Both the position numbers and the translations under genes were made by a program. A stretch of 64,000 bases of DNA from positions 3,317,290 to 3,381,289 of the forward strand of contig NZ_KE386491.1 in NCBI RefSeq assembly GCF_000427405.1, read 5' to 3'. This document shows positions 37,468-45,365 of the stretch, piece by piece. Under the pieces are notes generated by a model. The model did not search any database. It was not told the origin of the DNA and saw nothing but the letters and a program-made list of their open reading frames with translations. Numbering within the stretch: position 1 is the stretch's first letter; every line of letters starts with the position of its first letter. The stretch comes from Flectobacillus major DSM 103 (GTDB taxonomy: Bacteria > Bacteroidota > Bacteroidia > Cytophagales > Spirosomataceae).

Positions 37468-37946
37468 TGAAAATCTACCTTAGTTATTTACTTTCCTCAG
37501 TATTAAACTTTTACCTCATTATGATTTATTGGGGAATTTCAGCAGGATTTGCCAATTATGCACCAATTATTTCATTATTGGGTTCGGTTTTAGTATTTGC
37601 AATAGCAATACCAATTTATGTCTATTTTAAAAGGATTGGGTTATTTATAGGTTTGTTTGGTTGTCTATTAATTTCAGCTTATGAAATCCCTTTTTGGGTA
37701 ATCAATCTTCGGAAGGTTCTGATTGAACATAAATTTCAGTGGGATGCTCTTATTTTTAGTTTGCCAGCATTAGTAACACTTTTGGCAGCATATCTAAGTA
37801 TTAAGGGATTGTTTAGAAAAGAAAACCAGCCATCTTTTTCAAATCAAATAATAAAACTTATTTTAGCAGGAGTTCCAATTGCATTATTTATACTCTACCT
37901 TATTTTTTACGGTAAGTTTTGGAATATAAACGAATTTAAAATATAA
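37467..37946 (+). CDS. Multi-pass membrane protein, probable immunity of cassette 6
   Basis: 159 residues with four to five hydrophobic spans (about 5-28, 32-53, 56-75, 91-112 and 125-150). The ATG shares a base with the toxin stop (TAATG). It is strongly AT-rich. Membrane topology suggests protection against a toxin that acts in or at the inner membrane. Confidence 0.6.
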   Translation: MKIYLSYLLSSVLNFYLIMIYWGISAGFANYAPIISLLGSVLVFAIAIPIYVYFKRIGLFIGLFGCLLISAYEIPFWVINLRKVLIEHKFQWDALIFSLPALVTLLAAYLSIKGLFRKENQPSFSNQIIKLILAGVPIALFILYLIFYGKFWNINEFKI

Positions 37947-37969
37947 ACAAAAAAGCCCCAACAATAGAC

Positions 37970-38008
37970 ATGCCCCCAAAAGTTAGACACAAACTGGGGG
38001 CATTTTTA
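37970..38008 (+). terminator. Terminator-like palindrome before cassette 7
   Basis: ATGCCCCCA (37970-37978) pairs with TGGGGGCAT (37995-38003), followed by T residues. The words CCCCCAAAAGTTAGACA in its first half also resemble the ends of IS3-group insertion sequences, so it may be an old IS scar; no transposase is present. Confidence 0.55.
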
Positions 38009-38010
38009 TG

Positions 38011-38706
38011 TATAAAAGGCTCAACCACGATTTTATACCAATACGATGCTACAGGTAGAAAACTAAAAGAAACCATTGGTTCTGATATTACCGATTATTC
38101 TGCCAATAAGATTTATAAAAACAATACCTTGTATCAGATTTCGCACGATGAGGGTAGAATCGTAAACAGTGAGTATGAATACAATATCACAGACCATTTA
38201 GGAAATTTAAGAGTAGCCTTTAGAGATTCTTTGGGCGTGGCTAAAATAACGCAGGCATATTCTTATGGGCGTAGGGAGAAGAATTACCAACTTTGTCATT
38301 CTTAAAATCTGCTTGGAAGGCTGATAACTTTAAGTTTACAGGTAAGGAATTTGAATCTCAAACAGGATTTAATGATTTCGGCTGGAGACGACAAGACCCA
38401 ATCTTGGGAAGAATGTGGAGTCCCGACCCAATGGCGGAAAAATATTTTGATTTAAGTACATACAATTTTGTTGCGAATAACCCAGTAAAACTCATAGACC
38501 CTGATGGTAGAGAAATTTGGATTAATTACGGTGATGGGCAAAAAGTAAGATATGAAAATGGGAAACTATATAATGAAGATGGAAGTAAGTACAATGGAAA
38601 AGATGTTTTTGTAAATGCTGTAATAAGAAATTTAAATAAAATCAACTCAACAGAAAATGGTAAAAGTATACTGAATACCAATACGATGCCACAGGTAGAA
38701 AATTAA
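38011..38706 (+). pseudogene. Orphan RHS cassette 7: doubly damaged RHS fragment with truncated warhead
   Basis: RHS homology begins at 38011 (KGSTTILYQYDATGRKL). Around 38265-38275 two lesions occur: one G is missing from the G-run at 38267-38269, and a TGG Trp codon has become TAG (GTAGGGAGAAGAA). The second frame, 38293-38706, continues the core (closing type as in cassette 1: NDFGWRRQDPILGRMW) into a warhead start (REIWINYGDGQKVRYENGK ... NRNLNKI-like). This is cut off at about 38680 by another RHS scrap (CCAATACGATGCCACAGGTA). The retained part resembles the front of M91-type metallopeptidase tips, but the catalytic part is gone. No immunity gene remains. Confidence 0.6.
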
Positions 38707-38846
38707 AAGAATACCCAACAGGTTAACAAAAGAGATTAACTATAAATATAGAATGATAAAGTAACACACTCAATCCTATGGATTGTTAAGCCTCTTTGGG
38801 AGGATTGAGCAAAAGATTTTTTGATTATTATAAACAACTATTCGTT

Positions 38847-39548
38847 ATGCTACAAGAACTCGAAATGGCTATACAACAGCTTCGTAACCCCGAACGAGCG
38901 GCTTTTATGGCTAAGTATTTCAAAACGGGTAAAGGTGAATATGCCGAAGGAGATATTTTCTTAGGGCTGTCTAATCCACAAGTAAGAGTTTTGGTAAAAC
39001 GGTTTTCTAAAAAAATCGCACCCCAAGCCATTACACAGCTACTTACTAATCCTATTCATGAATACCGCTTTTGTGGCTTGATGGTTTGGGTAGAGCAATT
39101 CAAAAAAGCTGATATTGCCACACAAGCCCAAATAATAGAACTTTATTTGGCCCACATCGACTATATCAATAATTGGGATTTGGTAGATTGTTCGGCCTAT
39201 TATTTGGTTGGTGTCTGGCTTTTAGACAAAGACCGAAGTATTTTGTATGACCTTGCTCAAAGCAAACATCTTTGGGCTCAGCGTGTGGCTATTATTAGTA
39301 CATTGGCTTTTATCAGAAAAGGGCAATTTGCCGACACACTACAACTTGCCGAGCTATTTTTGCCCCATACACACGACCTTATCCATAAGGCAAGCGGCTG
39401 GATGCTCCGAGAAATTGGGAAAAGAGATATTTTGACATTAACCGAGTTTTTGGATGAACACTCGCCCAAAATGCCTCGTACTATGTTAAGATATGCGATT
39501 GAGAAACTTCCCGAAAAAGACCGACAGTATTACTTAAAAAGAAAATAA
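38847..39548 (+). CDS. DNA alkylation repair protein, AlkD-like HEAT-repeat glycosylase
   Basis: 233 residues from the ATG at 38847; a TTG at 38796 gives an implausible extension. It is an all-helical protein of ALK/HEAT repeats with AlkD-family features: FLGLSNPQVRVLVKRF near the N-terminus, NNWDLVDCSAYYLVGVWL in the middle, WAQRVAIISTLAFIRKGQF, and the C-terminal KASGWMLREIGKRD and MPRTMLRYAIEKLP. Family enzymes excise positively charged N3- and N7-alkylpurines. It marks the right border of the toxin island. Confidence 0.9.
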   Translation: MLQELEMAIQQLRNPERAAFMAKYFKTGKGEYAEGDIFLGLSNPQVRVLVKRFSKKIAPQAITQLLTNPIHEYRFCGLMVWVEQFKKADIATQAQIIELYLAHIDYINNWDLVDCSAYYLVGVWLLDKDRSILYDLAQSKHLWAQRVAIISTLAFIRKGQFADTLQLAELFLPHTHDLIHKASGWMLREIGKRDILTLTEFLDEHSPKMPRTMLRYAIEKLPEKDRQYYLKRK

Positions 39549-39623
39549 AAAGACTTCCCAATAGCCATGCCAAAGGAAAGTCTGTATTATATATGAATCT
39601 TATAAAAAGAATACTCTTTGGGG

Positions 39624-40271
39624 CTACTGGATAGCCATTTTCACTAGATCGGCGGTATTTTTAGCCTTTGTTTTTTTCATCATATTGGCACGGTGGTTAT
39701 CGACCGTACGGATACTCAAAAAGAGTTTATCTGCAATTTCACGACTATTATACCCCTGTACAATCAAGTCCAAAATCTGACGCTCTTTAGGCGTGATTTT
39801 TTGGAAGATAGGCTTATTTTCGGAAGGTGTTGTACCTACCAAATTTTTGGACAGCAGTTCGTCGATAATTACTTCCGATATTTCAGGAGGGAAGTACTTT
39901 CTTCCTTCCGATACCACAACCAAGGCACGCAATAATTCATCTTTTCCTGTATCTTTCAACAAATAGCCACTAGCACCACTTTCTACCGAATTGATAATAT
40001 ATTCACGGTTGTTGTGCATCGAAAAGATGAGAATTTTTACACTAGGGTATTCCTGCGAAATAATGGCAGCCGCTTCAATACCTGTCATTTTGGGCATAGT
40101 CAAGTCCAAAATAACGACATCTGGAAGCAACATTCGTACTTTTTCTATGGCTTCAGCGCCGTCGGCAGCTTCGCCAATTACCAGTACTCCTTCTTCATCT
40201 TCAAGAAGCATCTTCATTCCTTTTCTAACCACATCGTGGTCGTCGGCCAACAATACTTTTATAGGATTCAT
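39624..40271 (-). CDS. NarL/LuxR-family response regulator, probable nitrate/nitrite regulator
   Basis: 215 residues. The N-terminal receiver has acidic pocket D10/D11, phospho-acceptor D56 in VVILDLTMPK, and Lys in YLLKDTGKDE. The C-terminal LuxR helix-turn-helix is ITPKERQILDLIVQGYNSREIADKLFLSIRTVDNHRANMMKK. It overlaps the kinase gene by 4 bases (ATGA) and is transcribed towards the AlkD-like gene. Its partner carries a PilJ-type sensor region as in NarX, and the nitrite reductase genes lie just upstream, so control of nitrate assimilation is the natural inference. Confidence 0.88.
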   Translation of the reverse strand: MNPIKVLLADDHDVVRKGMKMLLEDEEGVLVIGEAADGAEAIEKVRMLLPDVVILDLTMPKMTGIEAAAIISQEYPSVKILIFSMHNNREYIINSVESGASGYLLKDTGKDELLRALVVVSEGRKYFPPEISEVIIDELLSKNLVGTTPSENKPIFQKITPKERQILDLIVQGYNSREIADKLFLSIRTVDNHRANMMKKTKAKNTADLVKMAIQ

Positions 40272-41749
40272 AACGTTTGTTGAGTTAATTGTTTTTTCTT
40301 TGAAATAGTGGACGTTCGATTATTCAAAATAGGAATTTTCACCACTATAGCAGTACCTTTTCCTAATTTAGTCTGTATTTTAAACTGACCATTCAATAGG
40401 CTAGAGCGTGTTTGCATGTTTTTCAAGCCACTTCCTCCCAAGCCTTTTTTTACGGTGGTCATTTCAAATCCTTTTCCATTATCTATAATATCCAAACGAA
40501 CTTCGTTGGGATGTTCTGTTAAATGAATGCTAATCTCGGTCGCTTCCGAATACTTCACGGCATTATGTAAAGCTTCCTGCGTGATTCTATACAAAGTAGT
40601 TTCGATATTTTCGGGTAGTCTTGCTATTTTGGGTTCGTTAAACTCGATGGCAATACCCGAAGCCTTGGCCGTTTGTTCTGATAAAATTCTAATGGCTGGC
40701 CCCACACCGTAATCACTAAGTACCGAAGGAGCTAAATTAAACGACACCGTTCGGGTTGCCTCTATTGTTTCTTGAATCAATTTTTGTAGCTCATCAAACG
40801 ATTTTTCTTGCTTACTATTGGCAAAAGGCGTGCTTCGCACTTTTTCGCCCAATAACCTTAATCCTGTCAACATTTGCCCTATACCATCGTGTAGCTCGCA
40901 AGCCAATCTTTTGCGTTCTACTTCTTGCCCTTCCATCAACGACGCAGAGCGTACCTTTTCTTCGGTAAGTTGTAACTTATACTTTTCTTCGGTAGCCTGA
41001 ACCAAAGCCTGTTGGGTTTGTAAAAGCATTTCGTTGGCTTCTCGCAATTCTTTCTCTGAATCGGTCAATTTTCTAATTACCACTCTAATATAATTAGCAA
41101 TTGGCCTAAATATTAATAGCCCTTCCAAAATCAACACAATAAATAGCAAAACAAACAAAATAAGCTCGATTCGTTTAATGGTATCTACCCTATGGCTAGC
41201 CTCTTTGTCGTATTGAAAGACAATTTTATCCATCATTTTCAGAAATGCTCTTTCGTGAGTCAGTATCTGATTTAATGAATATTGTAAGGCTTCCGACTGA
41301 TTTGCCTGCGGCTGCTCGATACCTCTACTGATACGATTGGCATTGAGCAGCATAACCCTAAATACAGGGTCAAGCTGGTTAAATAAACTGTCGATAGTTT
41401 CGCTATTTCTTACGGTGTAGGTTTTGGCAGGGGTTTCTAACTCACCATTTTTAAGCCCATTATGGCTTTTTTGCCAAAGGGATATTATCTCTTTAATATC
41501 TTGGCTATAGTGTTCGGCATCGGCCTGAAAGATTTCGGGACGACACAGCAATACGGCTGTTTTTGAGAGCCTCTGACTTAGCATTCGCTGACGACCAGCA
41601 ATGTTGATTACATGCGAATCGTCGAGGAGTTGATGTAAAAACAATTGGATAACCAACTGACCAGACATAGACAGCACGGCCACTGTTGTAAGGGCTATTA
41701 CGTACAAGCGGGTCAGACGCTGAAAAACTTGGGTATCTAAAGGTCTCAT
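40268..41749 (-). CDS. NarX-like sensor histidine kinase with PilJ-type periplasmic domain
   Basis: 493 residues from the ATG at 41749; a TTG at 41797 is an alternative. The first membrane helix (LYVIALTTVAVLSMSGQLVIQL) is followed by HVINIAGRQRMLSQRLSKTAVLL, the PilJ/type IV pili methyl-accepting N-terminal motif that forms the nitrate-binding P-box in NarX. A second membrane helix (RIELILFVLLFIVLILEGLLI) follows, then a coiled coil, a HisKA_3 dimerisation helix with the acceptor His in CELHDGIGQMLTGL, and an ATPase domain (DNGKGFEM, GGSGLKNMQTR). It is expected to sense nitrate or nitrite in the periplasm and phosphorylate the NarL-like partner. Confidence 0.88.
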   Translation of the reverse strand: MRPLDTQVFQRLTRLYVIALTTVAVLSMSGQLVIQLFLHQLLDDSHVINIAGRQRMLSQRLSKTAVLLCRPEIFQADAEHYSQDIKEIISLWQKSHNGLKNGELETPAKTYTVRNSETIDSLFNQLDPVFRVMLLNANRISRGIEQPQANQSEALQYSLNQILTHERAFLKMMDKIVFQYDKEASHRVDTIKRIELILFVLLFIVLILEGLLIFRPIANYIRVVIRKLTDSEKELREANEMLLQTQQALVQATEEKYKLQLTEEKVRSASLMEGQEVERKRLACELHDGIGQMLTGLRLLGEKVRSTPFANSKQEKSFDELQKLIQETIEATRTVSFNLAPSVLSDYGVGPAIRILSEQTAKASGIAIEFNEPKIARLPENIETTLYRITQEALHNAVKYSEATEISIHLTEHPNEVRLDIIDNGKGFEMTTVKKGLGGSGLKNMQTRSSLLNGQFKIQTKLGKGTAIVVKIPILNNRTSTISKKKQLTQQTL

Positions 41750-41860
41750 AACCTGAAATATACCAATTTTTCGAAATAAATCGCTAAGCCTTTTCAAGTA
41801 ATTTATTGGTTATCAAATTGTTACAAAAAAATCTTTTTTAGATACTATTTTTGTTTATAA

Positions 41861-41907
41861 CAATAGGCTATAAGTGGTTTTATTGTACTAAAATTTATAG
41901 CCTATTG
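41861..41907. repeat. Inverted repeat between nirD and the sensor kinase gene
   Basis: CAATAGGCTATAA (41861-41873) and TTATAGCCTATTG (41895-41907) are perfect 13-base inverted copies around a 21-base loop, and a third partial copy (CAGCCTATAAGCC) follows at 41921. No T-run is seen on either side, so it may be a transcription-factor site or a stem that separates the nir and kinase transcripts. Confidence 0.5.
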
Positions 41908-41922
41908 TATCCCAAAAACAGC

Positions 41923-42279
41923 CTATAAGCCTACATATACCTTTTCATTTTCAATTTTGACAGGATAGGTTTTGATTTGGTAATCATCGCCCGACAAGCA
42001 AGCTCCTGTTGTTAGTGAAAATGTTTTTTTATGAAAAGGACAAGCTACCTTTGGTTCTTGTTCTGGCCCTGTAGAGCCTATCATACCCCGCGACAAAGCC
42101 ATTTGTTGGCGATGTGGACAAAGGTTTTGTGTGGCATACCACTCGCCTCGTCGGGCAAAATTATAAATTGCTATTTGTTCGCCTTCAATAAGGGCACATG
42201 CACCTCCGTCGGCAGGAATATCGCTGATAGCACATGCTTCGTGCCAGATAATCGGTTGTTCGGTTGTTATATTACTCAT
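41923..42279 (-). CDS. nirD: Nitrite reductase small subunit, Rieske type
   Basis: 118 residues from the ATG at 42279 (the longer frame from 42315 is less likely). It is a Rieske [2Fe-2S] ferredoxin domain with CPHRQQMALS and CPFHKKTFSLTTG as the two cluster-binding loops. It passes electrons or stabilises NirB in assimilatory NAD(P)H nitrite reduction. It lies 130 bases downstream of nirB on the same strand, forming a nirBD unit. Confidence 0.93.
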   Translation of the reverse strand: MSNITTEQPIIWHEACAISDIPADGGACALIEGEQIAIYNFARRGEWYATQNLCPHRQQMALSRGMIGSTGPEQEPKVACPFHKKTFSLTTGACLSGDDYQIKTYPVKIENEKVYVGL

Positions 42280-42409
42280 GATGATGGTTGCTTTTAAAGT
42301 ACAGAATAACTCCACTTAAATAAGTACTTGGACAAACAGCGACTTAGCAAATACCTGAATAGCACCCTGATAGTCAGACACATACCAATACACTTGAATT
42401 TACCCTATC

Positions 42410-44917
42410 TTATTTTACCCATTCGGCCGCTTTGATTTGGTCGCGCATTGGCTCAAATTTGGCATAAGGGTCTTTTAATTGTGGAGCATTGACAAAATGG
42501 GTGAACCTTTTGCGTAAATCAGGGTTAGATACCACCTCTTTCCATTCACATTTGTAGGCTTCTACCAACAAATCCATTTCTTTGTCGAACTGCTCGTTCA
42601 ATCCCAATACATCATCAATAACCACGGCTTTTAGATAATTGATACCTCCTTCCAGTTTGTTGAGCCATGTGGCAGTACGAGCCAGAGGCTCGGCTGTTTT
42701 GATATAAAACATCAAAAAGCGGTCGATATATCTAATACAAGTAGCCGAATCAATGTCGCTTGCCAACAACAAAGCATGTTGAGGTTTTACGCCTCCATTG
42801 CCACATACATATAAGTTCCAGCCTTTTTCGGTAGCAATAATGCCAAAGTCTTTTGACTGAGCTTCGGCACATTCACGAGTACAGCCCGAAACTGCCGATT
42901 TTAATTTGTGGGGCGATCGTAAGCCTCGGTAACGTTCTTCTATTTCGATAGCAAACGAAACAGAATCGTGCAAGCCAAAACGACACCACGTAGAGCCTAC
43001 ACACGACTTTACGGTACGCAACGACTTGCCATAGGCATGCCCCGACTCGAAGCCCGCATTGACCAATTCTTCCCAAATATTAGGCAAGTCAGATACATGA
43101 GCCCCGAAAAGGTCGATACGCTGTCCGCCTGTAATTTTGGTATACAAACCATATTTCAAAGCAACTTGTCCAATTACAATCAGTTTTTCTGGGGTGATTT
43201 CGCCACCAGGAATACGAGGCACTACCGAGTACGTACCATTTTTTTGGATATTTGCCAAAAAGCGGTCGTTTGAATCCTGTACGGTATCGTTGCCACGTGT
43301 CAGAATCAACTCGTTCCACAAACTGGCCAAAATAGAGGCTACAGCAGGTTTACAAACTTCACAACCATCGCCTTTTCCTAAACCATCCAAAACCTCGTTG
43401 TACGACTTATATTCTTTGATTTTGATAATATCGAAAAGCTCTTGGCGAGTATAGTCAAAATGCTCACAGATTGTATTGCGTACATATACCCCTTGCGACT
43501 TCATGGTTTCGCTGATCAAATCTTTCACCATTGGTACGCATCCACCACAGCCCGTTCCAGCTTTTGTACATTTCTTAATAGCATCGAGGGTATTGTTGCC
43601 AGCCAGTACCTGCTCGCAGATATGTCCTTTTGTAATAGCCTCGCACGAGCATATCAAAGCTTCGTTGGGCAAGGCCATTACACCTGCAGCTGTATCTTCT
43701 TTGCCACCACGAGCTCCCAACATTAGGTCTTCGGGGTCGGGAGGTAAAATTGTGCGATTTTTCACATTTTGGAGCAACATATTGTATTGCTCGGCATCAC
43801 CAATCAGAATTCCTCCTAACAAATATTTACCATCGGCCGAAACGTTAATTCTTTTATAAACTCCTTTTGCCGAATTTTCATATACAATTGTTTGGCAATG
43901 AGGCTCTTGTACAAAGGCATCGCCAAAACTGGCTACATCTACCCCTATAAGTTTCAGTTTGGTAGACATATCATAGGGCTTAAATGACTTTTCTCCATTT
44001 AAAAGAAAACTCACCACAACATCGGCCATTTCATAGCCTGGAGCCACCAAGCCATAAACCATCTGATGAGCCAAGGCACATTCGCCAATAGCAAAAATAT
44101 ATGGGTCAGAAGTTTGTAAGTAGTCATTTACCACAATACCTCCTCGTGTACCTACCTCTAAGCCAGCCACTTTAGCAATTTCGTCACGGGGTTTGATACC
44201 CGCCGAAATCACCAACATATCAACATCTAGCTCGACACCATCGGCAAAAAGCATCGACGAAATAACCCCGTTGCCTTTTATTTCCTGCGTGTTTTTATTC
44301 AAATGAATTTTCAGGCCTAACTCTTCCAACTTGTTCTGCAACATTTTTGAGCCCGCCTCATCAATTTGTCGAGGCATTAGCCTTGGTGCAAATTCAATAA
44401 CGTGAGTTTCGGTAAGCCCTAAGTCTAATAAAGCTTTAGCGGCTTCAAGCCCCAACAGCCCCCCTCCTATTACAGCACCTTTTTTGGCTGTTTTGGCGTG
44501 GCTTTGCATCAAATCCAAATCTTCGATGGTTCTATAAACAAACACACCGTCTTTCTCAACCCCAGGAATCGGCGGAACAAAAGCCGACGAGCCAGTGGCT
44601 AATACCAGATAATCATAGTTTTGAACTAAACCATGATGTGAACGAACTGTTTTGGCATCTCTATCGATGTCCACTACAGGGTCAGAAAGGTGAAGAGTAA
44701 TACCGTTTTCGGTATACCAACTGGCAGGAGCCATTGTTAGGTCATCGGCTGTTTTACCAGCAAAATATGATGACAAATGCACTCGGTCATAAGCAGGACG
44801 AACCTCTTCGCCAAATACAACCAAATCAAACTCCTGAGCAGTGTCTTTGGTAATAAGTTTTTCACAAAACTTATACCCCACCATGCCGTTCCCCACTACG
44901 ACAATTTTCTTTTTCAT
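42410..44917 (-). CDS. nirB: Assimilatory nitrite reductase [NAD(P)H] large subunit
   Basis: 835 residues, full length. Domain order: FAD/NAD(P)-binding pyridine disulfide oxidoreductase fold (VVVGNGMVGYKF at the N-terminus, AVIGGGLLGLEAAKAL near residue 150), a BFD-like [2Fe-2S] domain (LICSCEAITKGHI ... CTKAGTGCGGCVPM, about 425-475), then the nitrite/sulfite reductase ferredoxin-like half-domain and the 4Fe-4S/siroheme domain with CVGSTWC and CTREC plus CGNGG near residues 635-720. It reduces nitrite to ammonium with six electrons in the cytoplasm. The siroheme cofactor is supplied through the divergent cobA gene. The promoter region carries a motif shared with cobA (44960-44974). Confidence 0.96.
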   Translation of the reverse strand: MKKKIVVVGNGMVGYKFCEKLITKDTAQEFDLVVFGEEVRPAYDRVHLSSYFAGKTADDLTMAPASWYTENGITLHLSDPVVDIDRDAKTVRSHHGLVQNYDYLVLATGSSAFVPPIPGVEKDGVFVYRTIEDLDLMQSHAKTAKKGAVIGGGLLGLEAAKALLDLGLTETHVIEFAPRLMPRQIDEAGSKMLQNKLEELGLKIHLNKNTQEIKGNGVISSMLFADGVELDVDMLVISAGIKPRDEIAKVAGLEVGTRGGIVVNDYLQTSDPYIFAIGECALAHQMVYGLVAPGYEMADVVVSFLLNGEKSFKPYDMSTKLKLIGVDVASFGDAFVQEPHCQTIVYENSAKGVYKRINVSADGKYLLGGILIGDAEQYNMLLQNVKNRTILPPDPEDLMLGARGGKEDTAAGVMALPNEALICSCEAITKGHICEQVLAGNNTLDAIKKCTKAGTGCGGCVPMVKDLISETMKSQGVYVRNTICEHFDYTRQELFDIIKIKEYKSYNEVLDGLGKGDGCEVCKPAVASILASLWNELILTRGNDTVQDSNDRFLANIQKNGTYSVVPRIPGGEITPEKLIVIGQVALKYGLYTKITGGQRIDLFGAHVSDLPNIWEELVNAGFESGHAYGKSLRTVKSCVGSTWCRFGLHDSVSFAIEIEERYRGLRSPHKLKSAVSGCTRECAEAQSKDFGIIATEKGWNLYVCGNGGVKPQHALLLASDIDSATCIRYIDRFLMFYIKTAEPLARTATWLNKLEGGINYLKAVVIDDVLGLNEQFDKEMDLLVEAYKCEWKEVVSNPDLRKRFTHFVNAPQLKDPYAKFEPMRDQIKAAEWVK

Positions 44918-44959
44918 TTGATGATTCTTTATTAGGATGATAAATGCTTGTTTACTTAC

Positions 44960-44974
44960 CGATACAAAAGCTAC
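44960..44974 (-). promoter_or_regulatory. Motif shared by the nirB and cobA promoters, nirB copy
   Basis: Read on the minus strand this is GTAGCTTTTGTATCG, 43 bases before the nirB ATG. The cobA upstream region has the near-identical GTAGCATTTTTGTATCG in the opposite orientation. TAGCTTTT is one mismatch from the Bacteroidetes -7 element TAnnTTTG, so it may be the core promoter plus a start-site extension. No TTG lies at the right distance upstream. Confidence 0.45.
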
Positions 44975-45293
44975 CTTATGATTGAGTAGCTTTACGCTAA
45001 ATCATACATGCCAAAATGATATGGTATTGGTGCCAAATAAGCATATTTACCCAATTAGTAATAAATACTCATATCATTGGTGCATTATCAGAGAAAAGAA
45101 TTTAGTTATTTATAACTATAAAAATCAAAAGAAACTTATCATTGATTTGTATTTTATCCATAACAAATTTATTGATTTTTTTCTACTTATCTCCGATTAA
45201 TACATCAAATTTAAACTTATTTTAATTGATTTTGCAAGTTTTATCAAAAAAATACCTAAATTTTTAACTTAAATTTTGGATTTAAACATTTTT

Positions 45294-45310
45294 GTAGCAT
45301 TTTTGTATCG
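45294..45310 (+). promoter_or_regulatory. Motif shared by the nirB and cobA promoters, cobA copy
   Basis: GTAGCATTTTTGTATCG, 56 bases before the cobA ATG and matching the nirB copy except for two extra bases. The rest of the 448-base divergent gap (44918-45365) is very AT-rich and holds no gene; the frame at 44982 looks spurious. Confidence 0.45.
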
Positions 45311-45365
45311 AAATCAACACTGAGTATTTACAACCATAAGCAAAAATAACAAAAAAGCTTAATAT

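Noticed and set aside
37970-38008. Insertion sequence end
   Set aside because: The words resemble IS3-group ends, but there is no transposase, no second end and no target duplication; the palindrome is explained as a terminator.
19100-38706. Prophage or integrative element
   Set aside because: No integrase, phage structural gene, tRNA site or conjugation gene is seen; the repeats are all RHS-core fragments.
34332-38706. Short palindromes and repeats as a CRISPR array
   Set aside because: The repeated units are long protein-coding fragments with irregular spacing, and no cas gene is present.
44982-45200. Open frame of 72 codons in the nirB-cobA gap
   Set aside because: AT-rich low-complexity translation, overlapping the likely promoters of two divergent genes.
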